Source of the DNA: Acidobacteriaceae bacterium
GTDB taxonomy: Bacteria; Acidobacteriota; Terriglobia; Terriglobales; SbA1
Length of the DNA: 6,946 nucleotides
Reading direction: 5' to 3'
NCBI GenBank assembly: GCA_019237515.1
Contig: JAFAGX010000682.1
Span: 1 to 6,946, forward strand
Shown here: in pieces, positions 1 through 5,731 of the stretch
Position numbering within the stretch: the stretch's first letter is position 1
Layout of the letters: every line of letters begins with the position of its first letter
The notes under the pieces: generated by a model
Databases searched by the model: none
Told to the model about the DNA's origin: nothing
What the model saw: only the letters and a program-made list of their open reading frames with translations
Made by a program: the position numbers and the translations under genes

Positions 1-1
1 A

Positions 2-478
2 TATTTACTTCATGCATCCGTGGAGTCCTCCGAGATGTTGGACGTTTATAGCGGCAACGCAAAACTCGATGGCAGAGGAGAAGCAGTCGTGCAGCTGCCG
101 AATTGGTTTGAAGCTCTAAACGGCGATTTTCGATATCAGTTGACTTCAATCGGTCTGCCCGGTTCTGGCTTGTACATAGCTGAAGAAGTCACCAATAGTC
201 ATTTCAAGATCGCGGGAGGTAGTCCGGGCGGCAAGGTATCCTGGCAGGTCACTGCCATTCGCAACGACGCATACGCCAAAGCCAATCCGTTGGTAGTTGA
301 GCAAGTAAAGAATGTTCGAGAGCGTGGTTACTTCATCCACCCTGAGCTGTACGGCGCACCTAAGGAGAGGGCTGTTAGCTGGCCGGGGCACTTAAACCAC
401 GCAACGACCGTACCAGCGCTACCACTGAGGCCAGTACAGCCGCGAGTAAAAAGTGCGACCAGTGCGAAGTTGGATTAG
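2..478 (+). CDS. C-terminal part of a large probable secreted/surface protein (5' end outside window)
   Basis: The reading frame is open to the left edge (codons from base 2 read Y-L-L-H-A-S-V-E-S), so the GTG at 20-22 is an internal Val and not a start; 158 residues are visible, ending at TAG 476-478. The visible part holds a compact block with the landmarks VYSGN, GEAVVQLPNWFEALN, DFRYQLT, YIAEEV, FKIAGG, KVSWQVT and ERGYFIHPELYG, followed by a Pro/Ala/Lys-rich tail of about 40 residues. From memory, this block occurs at the C-terminus of long extracellular repeat or tail-fibre-like proteins of Acidobacteria and other environmental bacteria, where its function is unknown. No catalytic motif or membrane segment is visible. 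It converges on the amidase gene across 65 bp. I am confident that it is a real coding end, and less sure of the protein class, because the N-terminal repeats and signal peptide are not in the window. Confidence 0.8.
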   Translation, partial: YLLHASVESSEMLDVYSGNAKLDGRGEAVVQLPNWFEALNGDFRYQLTSIGLPGSGLYIAEEVTNSHFKIAGGSPGGKVSWQVTAIRNDAYAKANPLVVEQVKNVRERGYFIHPELYGAPKERAVSWPGHLNHATTVPALPLRPVQPRVKSATSAKLD

Positions 479-543
479 CAACCTGACACTTGCGGTTTGT
501 CGAACTCGGCTGCGAGCGAAAAGGTTCCCTGACTTCTGTTTAC

Positions 544-1971
544 TCAAGATTTGGGTAAAAGTTCGGGAGCTTTGATGCTCCAGCCGCACTCTTTTTCGAG
601 CGCTTCCGCAACGCTCAATACAACCTCTTCTTCCCAGGGCTTCGCGGCAATCTGCACTCCGATGGGTAATCCCTCAGGAGAACGAGCAATGGGCACAGCC
701 GCCGCCGGCATCCCGAGAAGATTGAACCACTCGCAATAGCTCCAGGCGTCGAGATATTCCACGCGCTTGCCGTCGATGATCCAATGGCGTTCGCCGTGGC
801 GGAATGCGGGAATCGAAGCGACGGGACAAAGCAGAATCGGATACTCGCGCATCTGCTCGAAGATCTGGGCTCGCAGAACGTCCCGGCCAATCCAGGTATC
901 CAGCAATGACTGAGCACTATGCGGCGTTTCGGCAGCCGTGAGCGTTGCAAATTGTTTCAGAATCGGGCTCAGTTCGTCTTCCCTGCCCTTCAGCATTGGA
1001 CCCAGCATCATCGCGCCTGCAACTCCAAAAAACTGCCACCACAGTTGTTGCGCTTTCTGCAAACCTTCTGGACGAAATGGCCGCACATCGAAACCTGCAC
1101 CGCTCAACGCCTGCGCTGCTATTCGCACAGCCGCGCGCGTTTCCGATGTCACCGGCGTTCGGCCATCGTCTTCGAAATACCCGATTCTGATCTGCTTCAA
1201 GTGATGAAGATTGGGCCACCGCACCGGAACCGGCGCTGCGAGCGGCTCACCGTCTTCGGGGCCTTGCATCACTTCGAACAAAACCTTCAAATCCGCGATT
1301 GTACGCGTCATGGGCCCGACGACTCCGAGCAACGCGAACGGAGCGACGGAAGTCGGAAAGTGTCCGGTACTGGAGATGCGGCCCGGCGTAGGTTTCAGCC
1401 CGCAAATTCCGCAGAAATGCGCAGGCACTCGAATCGATCCACCGCCATCGCTGCCAACGCCACCTGCGGAGCATCCGGAAGCGATCGCGGCTGCCTCTCC
1501 TCCGCTGGAACCGCCAGCAGTCCGCGATATATCGCAGGGGTTGTTGGTTCTCCCATAGAGCAGGTTATCCGTCTCCCACGCCATCAGCAGCTCAGGGCAA
1601 TTGGTAGTTCCCAAAACGATTGCTCCCGCATTTCGCAACCGGGCCACGAGCAGCGCATCCATGTCAGCAATGATTCCCTGTCGCAACTTGCTTCCGGTTT
1701 CCCAGCGAAGGCCTTCGACTGAAATGGAGCTCTTAATACTGATGGGAACCCCGTGAAGCGGCCCGATACGTGAGCCTTGGCTTACCGCGTCGTCTGCCAA
1801 GCGCGCTTGTTTTTGTGCACCCTCCACATCAACTTGCACGAAAGCGTTCAGCTTCGAATTAACGTCGGCGATGCGTGCCAGATGAGCTTCGACTAATTCG
1901 AGGGATGAGATTTCTCGGGAGCGGATTTTTTCTGCCATGGAAACGGCAGGCAAGAAAGTAATCTCAGACAT
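544..1971 (-). CDS. Amidase-signature family hydrolase (FAAH/GatA-like)
   Basis: A 475-residue protein, normal for the amidase-signature family, which hydrolyses C-N amide bonds through a Ser-cisSer-Lys triad. The triad is visible: Lys80 in PISIKSS, Ser155 in TAGGSSGGEAAA and the nucleophile Ser179 in GSDGGGSIRVPA. The spacings of 75 and 24 residues equal those of Lys142, Ser217 and Ser241 of mammalian fatty acid amide hydrolase. FCGICGLKPTPGR follows at about 187-198. No signal peptide is visible, so it is probably cytoplasmic. No gatB or gatC lies next to it, which argues against the tRNA-dependent amidotransferase subunit GatA and for a stand-alone amidase; the substrate cannot be read from the sequence. 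The ATG at 1971 has no clear Shine-Dalgarno, nor does the alternative Met12. It begins 33 bp after the stop of the co-directional regulator gene, so read-through from that promoter is plausible. Confidence 0.93.
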   Translation of the reverse strand: MSEITFLPAVSMAEKIRSREISSLELVEAHLARIADVNSKLNAFVQVDVEGAQKQARLADDAVSQGSRIGPLHGVPISIKSSISVEGLRWETGSKLRQGIIADMDALLVARLRNAGAIVLGTTNCPELLMAWETDNLLYGRTNNPCDISRTAGGSSGGEAAAIASGCSAGGVGSDGGGSIRVPAHFCGICGLKPTPGRISSTGHFPTSVAPFALLGVVGPMTRTIADLKVLFEVMQGPEDGEPLAAPVPVRWPNLHHLKQIRIGYFEDDGRTPVTSETRAAVRIAAQALSGAGFDVRPFRPEGLQKAQQLWWQFFGVAGAMMLGPMLKGREDELSPILKQFATLTAAETPHSAQSLLDTWIGRDVLRAQIFEQMREYPILLCPVASIPAFRHGERHWIIDGKRVEYLDAWSYCEWFNLLGMPAAAVPIARSPEGLPIGVQIAAKPWEEEVVLSVAEALEKECGWSIKAPELLPKS

Positions 1972-2004
1972 TTCAGAAGAGAAGATGATACCGGAAGGAA
2001 CGAT

Positions 2005-2721
2005 TCAGGCCCCGATGAGCCTCTCCAAGCCAGCCTTGTTTTGAATCATCAGGGTAGAGCCACGCAGTTGTGCGAGATGCTTCTCGCGGAATTCTCCAAG
2101 AACACGAGTCACGGTCTCGCGCGACGTGCCGACGAGCTGCGCCATCTCTTCGTGGGTGAGCGATACCTTGATGCGAATCCCTTCTTTCGTGTTTTCACCG
2201 TCGGCAGCCCACTCTAGCAGCAGCCGCGCAACTTTCTCTGAGACCGAGTGGGACAAGCCTAGCGACCGGATCATCTCATAGGCATCCTGGCAATTCTGGC
2301 TCAAATGTTGCGCAGCATTCAGGCAGGCATCCGCATGATTCTGTAAGAAGCGCAGGAAGTCATCGCGCTTGATGAAATCCAATTGGCATGGCTGAAGCGT
2401 CTCTGCGGTCAATTCATACGGCTTGCCAGAAACGGTCGCATGCAAACCCAATACTTCACCCGCCTGAGCGATTCGCAGGATTAGGGTCTTTCCGTCGCGA
2501 GAGGTAGTCGAAAGCTTTACCCGGCCTGAGCAGATGATGTAAGCCCCACGCGCTGCCTGCCCTTCCAAAAACAAGAGCGCGCCCTGAGGATAGGCGCTGG
2601 CGTATTTGATCTTTTCTAAGTCTTCAAGCGGGCCTTTTGGAAGTTCGCAGAAGAAGCCCGTGTGGCGGAGCTTGCAGATGAGACAGTTTTCGGTAAGCTG
2701 CAACCCGTAGGGCGAGCTCAT
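2005..2721 (-). CDS. Crp/Fnr-family transcriptional regulator with Fnr-like cysteines
   Basis: A 238-residue regulator if the ATG at 2721 is used. I prefer it because GGGGAGGG lies just upstream (2724-2731), though with a short 3-nt gap; a GTG at 2736 would add five residues (MTGRV) and has no ribosome site. Order: Cys-bearing N-terminus (Cys13-x2-Cys16-x8-Cys25), cyclic-nucleotide-binding-like beta barrel (about 28-120, with PQGALLFLEGQ at 45-55 and SGRVKLS at 65-71), long dimer helix, then winged helix-turn-helix at about 188-211 (LTHEEMAQLVGTSRETVTRV). Cys112, in TLQPCQLDF, aligns with Cys122 of E. coli Fnr, so four Cys could hold an oxygen-sensitive [4Fe-4S] cluster as in Fnr; this is inference. 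The recognition helix has Arg201-Glu202 and Arg206, the Crp (R180/E181/R185) rather than Fnr pattern. It probably heads a unit with the amidase and diverges from the PAP2 pair. Ligand and targets are unknown. Confidence 0.92.
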   Translation of the reverse strand: MSSPYGLQLTENCLICKLRHTGFFCELPKGPLEDLEKIKYASAYPQGALLFLEGQAARGAYIICSGRVKLSTTSRDGKTLILRIAQAGEVLGLHATVSGKPYELTAETLQPCQLDFIKRDDFLRFLQNHADACLNAAQHLSQNCQDAYEMIRSLGLSHSVSEKVARLLLEWAADGENTKEGIRIKVSLTHEEMAQLVGTSRETVTRVLGEFREKHLAQLRGSTLMIQNKAGLERLIGA

Positions 2722-2723
2722 AA

Positions 2724-2731
2724 CCCTCCCC
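2724..2731 (-). promoter_or_regulatory. Ribosome binding site deciding the regulator start (GGGGAGGG)
   Basis: On the minus strand GGGGAGGG stands three bases before ATG (2721-2719). It is the only purine-rich Shine-Dalgarno-like match near either candidate start, and so favours ATG 2721 over GTG 2736. The gap is shorter than optimal, so the choice is not certain. Confidence 0.5.
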
Positions 2732-2741
2732 GTCACTGCTC

Positions 2742-2747
2742 ACTATA
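2742..2747 (-). promoter_or_regulatory. Possible -10 box (TATAGT) for the regulator gene
   Basis: Minus-strand TATAGT matches the TATAAT consensus at 5 of 6 positions. It would place transcription start near 2735, leaving a short leader that carries the GGGGAGGG site and excluding the GTG at 2736. No good -35 hexamer lies 16-18 bases upstream (TTGCAA is 22 bases away), so if real the promoter may need an activator. Weak call. Confidence 0.25.
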
Positions 2748-2793
2748 ACATGGCCCGACTTCCCCATTGTTGCAATGCTGAGTTAGCACGCCG

Positions 2794-2822
2794 TTGCCGA
2801 AACCCGGAATACCAGCTATTGT
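2794..2822 (+). promoter_or_regulatory. Possible sigma70-type promoter for the PAP2 pair
   Basis: TTGCCG (2794-2799) and TATTGT (2817-2822) each match the housekeeping consensus hexamers at 4 of 6 positions and are exactly 17 bases apart. Transcription would start near 2829, about 28 bases before the ATG at 2857. It lies in the 135-bp divergent region shared with the Crp/Fnr gene, so control by that regulator is possible, but no clear Crp-type (TGTGA-N6-TCACA) or Fnr-type (TTGAT-N4-ATCAA) dyad is present. Confidence 0.35.
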
Positions 2823-2856
2823 TGTAGTAACGCTTCTTTAGTGGGTTTGTACTCGC

Positions 2857-3741
2857 ATGAATTCCAGCCTCTTGGTTTACCTGACTTCCCTTAAAAAAAG
2901 CTCCTCTATCTCAATAGTTTCGGTCCTATTGCTGTCTGCGAGCGGATTCGCCCAGCAACTTCCGGCTTTATCAAACGATTGCGAGCTGAGCACGCCTGCT
3001 CGCTGCATTAGCGCGATTGGGAAGGACCAGATTGGGATATTAACCAGCCCGCGGAGAATCCAGAAAAAGGATTTGAAGTGGCTGCTGCCGCTAGCCGCAG
3101 CTACCGGCACCGCGTTTGCATTTGACCGCAAAGCGGTGAATCAGATCAGCACCAACCCTTCGCAAGTAAGTGCTTTCCGTACTGCCTCAAACTTCACCGG
3201 TATTTACGCGCCTGTCGCTGGCCTGGGTGCGGCCTGGATCGCGGGAACGATCACGCATAATGACCATTTGCGCGAGACGGGACTTCTGGCCGGCGAGGCT
3301 TTGGCCGACGCGGGCCTGTTCACCGAAATGCTGAAATACGCTACCAACCGTGTTCGCCCCGGCGCCACCGCCTTACCAAACGAATCCGGAGAATTCTGGC
3401 CGGAACATTTCAGTTATCCTGCCGGAGATTCTTTCCCTTCCGGACACACGACCCTGGCATTCGCGTTTGCGCATGTTGTGGCGGATGAATATCCGAGATG
3501 GGAAGTCAAAGTCGCTGTCTATGGCTTGGCGGCTGCGACTGCGGTCGAACGCCTTGGCGGGCGCGAACATTTTCCCAGCGACGTACTGGTAGGTAGCGCG
3601 GCCGGGTATTTGATCGGAGGCTATGTTTATAACCATCATTCCGCGAGCGCGAAACGGCGCATTATGGTCAACCCACTCGTCGGTGGGGGTACGGTCGGCG
3701 GTTCCCTGGTTTTCTCCTTTTCCCGCCCTGATGGACCGTGA
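2857..3741 (+). CDS. Exported PAP2-family phosphatase (complete catalytic motifs)
   Basis: A 294-residue member of the PAP2 superfamily (lipid phosphatases and bacterial non-specific acid phosphatases), which removes phosphate through a phospho-histidine intermediate. Residues 1-32 look like a signal peptide: KK, a hydrophobic run, then SGFA before QQ. All three motifs are readable: KX6RP at Lys160...Arg167-Pro168 (KYATNRVRP), PSGH at 194-197, and motif 3 at Arg232-x5-His238-x3-Asp242, with Glu231 where Ser is usual. Hydrophobic stretches at about 74-89, 113-130, 217-230 and 243-258 suggest membrane helices or a buried core. Cys42 and Cys50 could form a disulphide after export. The C-terminus beyond 270 is Gly/Val-rich and ends in a beta-like SLVFSFS. 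No strong ribosome site precedes the ATG, but the signal peptide supports this start. A paralogue follows 82 bp downstream. Substrate unknown; undecaprenyl-phosphate or phospholipid phosphates are family possibilities. Confidence 0.92.
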   Translation: MNSSLLVYLTSLKKSSSISIVSVLLLSASGFAQQLPALSNDCELSTPARCISAIGKDQIGILTSPRRIQKKDLKWLLPLAAATGTAFAFDRKAVNQISTNPSQVSAFRTASNFTGIYAPVAGLGAAWIAGTITHNDHLRETGLLAGEALADAGLFTEMLKYATNRVRPGATALPNESGEFWPEHFSYPAGDSFPSGHTTLAFAFAHVVADEYPRWEVKVAVYGLAAATAVERLGGREHFPSDVLVGSAAGYLIGGYVYNHHSASAKRRIMVNPLVGGGTVGGSLVFSFSRPDGP

Positions 3742-3809
3742 TCCGAATCCAGCCTGATCCAGGTGAACGAAATTCTGCGGATTGCATCCTATGTAGCCGA
3801 TTTATTGGC

Positions 3810-3814
3810 GGAGG
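3810..3814 (+). promoter_or_regulatory. Shine-Dalgarno GGAGG for a TTG-started gene
   Basis: GGAGG ends nine bases before TTG 3824-3826. The TTG opens a frame that begins with a typical signal peptide, and the next in-frame Met is far inside the catalytic core (Met176), so this site decides the unusual start codon. Confidence 0.7.
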
Positions 3815-3823
3815 ACTCGCAAT

Positions 3824-4669
3824 TTGCACAAATTCGAAGCTAGCCTTCTAGGAACCCTGACGCTTGCACTGGTTTTGAATACGACCTCAGCACCCTGTCA
3901 GTTGTTATCTGACAAGCCCAGTGACCGCGATGTCATTCATATCGCACATCTGTCGGCCCTGCCAGTGGATGCTTCTGGCAGCGACTCAAGTGCAGCGTCG
4001 AGTGATTCGAGCCAGCAACACGGTTTGATTGTGAGGAGCATAAAACGAGGAATCGAGGACGAAAAGGAAATCTATTCAGCTCCGTTCAAGGTTTCCAATC
4101 TCAAGTGGGACGCGTTGGTGCTGGCTTCAACCGGTGGACTAATCGCGGCTGATCGCCACATCGAAAGACAACTTCCCAATGTGAATTACAACCGTTACAG
4201 CAATCTGTCGAACATCACCTTGGGTTCATTGAGTGGCGGCCTTGTCACATTGTGGGTATATGGAATTAAAACTGACAACCCCCACGCAAAAGAGACGGGT
4301 GAACTTGAGCTGGAAACTTTAGCTGACACGTTTCTGGTCTACACTCCGATGCAACTTCTGGCAGCTCGCGAGCGCCCTGGCGTAGGCACCAATAACGGCC
4401 GCTTCTGGCGGAATCACTCGGTCAACACCTCATTTCCAGCCGGGCACGCCATGTTCACGACGGCCATGGCCACAGTGCTCGCCCACGAATACCCGAAGCC
4501 CTGGGTACAAGTACTGGCATACGGAGCGGCAGCAACGGTTACCGCTGGCCGATTCCTCGGACACGATCACTGGGCTTCTGATTTATTCGTCGGGAACGTT
4601 TTGGGTTATTTGATCGCAAGGCACGTATTCCATGCGCATTGTGATCCTGATCTGAGCGAAGCCTGCTAA
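3824..4669 (+). CDS. Second exported PAP2-family protein, diverged motifs, TTG start
   Basis: 281 residues starting at TTG, supported by GGAGG and by an N-terminal signal-like sequence (Lys3, hydrophobic 8-19, possible cleavage after TTSA at 20-23). A Ser/Asp-rich linker (about 51-64) precedes the PAP2 core (about 90-270). Histidines and arginines of the catalytic site are kept: Arg184-Pro185, His208, Arg243-x5-His249-x3-Asp253. Motif 1 Lys is Gln177 (QLLAARERP), motif 2 is PAGH instead of PSGH (Ala206), and the motif 3 Ser is Gly242. It follows the first PAP2 by 82 bp and has the same layout, including a shared LKW segment before the first core helix followed by Asp-Arg, so the pair is probably an old tandem duplication. 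Because the nucleophile and acid histidines remain, it may still be active, with changed phosphate binding or substrate choice. It converges on the next gene across 38 bp. Confidence 0.88.
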   Translation: MHKFEASLLGTLTLALVLNTTSAPCQLLSDKPSDRDVIHIAHLSALPVDASGSDSSAASSDSSQQHGLIVRSIKRGIEDEKEIYSAPFKVSNLKWDALVLASTGGLIAADRHIERQLPNVNYNRYSNLSNITLGSLSGGLVTLWVYGIKTDNPHAKETGELELETLADTFLVYTPMQLLAARERPGVGTNNGRFWRNHSVNTSFPAGHAMFTTAMATVLAHEYPKPWVQVLAYGAAATVTAGRFLGHDHWASDLFVGNVLGYLIARHVFHAHCDPDLSEAC

Positions 4670-4707
4670 TCGTCCGGCCACTGGGCGTGTATTCGCAAGG
4701 CGTTGAT

Positions 4708-5673
4708 TTATTCCTGCTCTGAATAGAGCGCCCAGGCACTTGCCAGGTCTTGCACGACATGGCCGAGAGATTTGTAGACAGTGATCTCGTCCGGCGAGCG
4801 TCGCCCTTCAATCTCGCCGGCCAACACTTGGCCAATCTCTCCGGCGATGTGATCGTCTCCGATCAGGCCGGCCGCTTTGGCGCGCAGAAATTCGCCGCCT
4901 TGCTGAATAACGCCTTCGCGGCTGTCGACGAAGAAACGCGAGCGCGCGACGAGTTGGTTATCCACCTCCGCCGGGCCGGCAAAACCGGAGCCTACCAGAT
5001 TCACATGTGTGCCGGTCCTCAGCCACTCCCCGTTCAGGATTGGGTCCGTGGCTGACGTGAGTGTGCAAACTATGTCGGCGTCTGCGACGGCTTCTCTCGA
5101 GGTTTTCGCGGTGTGAATCGGCAAATTAAGTTCCGTTTGCATCCGCTCGGCAAAAGCACAGGCGCGTTCGGGAGATCTTCCCCAGACGGTAATCGATGAA
5201 ACATCGCGGACTTTGCGAAGCGCTCGGGCGTGAGTTGCTGCCTGTTCTCCGTATCCGAGCAGAGCCAGAGTACGGGCCTCTTTGCGGGCCAAAGCATCGG
5301 TCGCAACGGCAGTGGCTGCGGCGGTGCGGATGGCGGTGATGGTACTGGCGTCCGCGACGCATACTGGCGCACCGGTTTGGGGATCGAACAGCACCACCAG
5401 GCCTTGATGTGATGGCATGCCGCGGTCGAAGTTTTGGGTGAACACGCTGATCAGCTTTGCGCCGAACGTGGCATGTGCACCCATCGCGCCGGGCATAATC
5501 CCGAGAACGCGCCCTTCGGAGAGCGGAAGGATCGAGCGCAAGAGTTGCTTGGTTTGGCGCTTTGAAAACGCGATCATTGCATCCCGCACAATGGGAATGC
5601 ATTTCTCGTAGGTTAGGCGATTGGCGATTTCCTCTGCGCTTATGAATCGCATTGGATGATTATTCATGACCAT
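4708..5673 (-). CDS. Ornithine cyclodeaminase/mu-crystallin-family NAD(P)-dependent enzyme
   Basis: 321 residues, the usual length of this family, which includes ornithine cyclodeaminase, archaeal alanine dehydrogenase, ketimine reductase (mu-crystallin) and pyrroline-2-carboxylate reductase. Substrate-binding residues are visible: Arg46 (LLRSILP), Lys73 (FGAKLISVF) and Arg116 (ITAIRTAAATA). The Rossmann motif GYGEQA is at 140-145, and the second strand ends WGRSPER (164-170); Arg166/Ser167 there suggest NADP(H), an inference. At the position of the catalytic Asp of Pseudomonas ornithine cyclodeaminase (GGDCPGK), this protein has Gly230 in VGSGFAGPAEVD, so true cyclodeamination is unlikely; imine reduction or amino-acid dehydrogenation fits better. 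Cytoplasmic. The ATG at 5673 has no clear ribosome site, and Met3 or Met8 are alternatives. It lies 58 bp after the co-directional M20 gene, which could supply amino acids as substrates if they are co-expressed. Confidence 0.92.
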   Translation of the reverse strand: MVMNNHPMRFISAEEIANRLTYEKCIPIVRDAMIAFSKRQTKQLLRSILPLSEGRVLGIMPGAMGAHATFGAKLISVFTQNFDRGMPSHQGLVVLFDPQTGAPVCVADASTITAIRTAAATAVATDALARKEARTLALLGYGEQAATHARALRKVRDVSSITVWGRSPERACAFAERMQTELNLPIHTAKTSREAVADADIVCTLTSATDPILNGEWLRTGTHVNLVGSGFAGPAEVDNQLVARSRFFVDSREGVIQQGGEFLRAKAAGLIGDDHIAGEIGQVLAGEIEGRRSPDEITVYKSLGHVVQDLASAWALYSEQE

Positions 5674-5731
5674 CCGAAGGATAGCGAACCGTCTTTAGTT
5701 CCCTTTGTGAGGGCCAGGTATAGCCAAAGAC

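Noticed and set aside
20..22. GTG as the start of a complete 152-residue protein
   Set aside because: The frame is open upstream to the window edge and the residues before the GTG continue the same conserved block, so the gene is cut by the edge.
505..516. CTCG-GCTG-CGAG hairpin in the convergent gap as a terminator
   Set aside because: The stem is only 4 bp and no T-run follows on either strand.
919..1722. Long 267-codon open frame on the plus strand inside the amidase gene
   Set aside because: It lies wholly antisense to a protein with an intact catalytic triad. Its translation is Arg/Ser/Cys-rich with no domain, as expected of a shadow frame in GC-rich coding DNA.
544..1971. Calling the amidase GatA of the Glu-tRNA(Gln)/Asp-tRNA(Asn) amidotransferase
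   Set aside because: No gatB or gatC neighbour is present. The triad residues alone do not separate GatA from other amidase-signature enzymes.
2722..2856. Crp or Fnr palindromic operator in the divergent region
   Set aside because: No TGTGA-N6-TCACA or TTGAT-N4-ATCAA dyad, even allowing a few mismatches, is convincing; only direct AGTGA repeats are seen.
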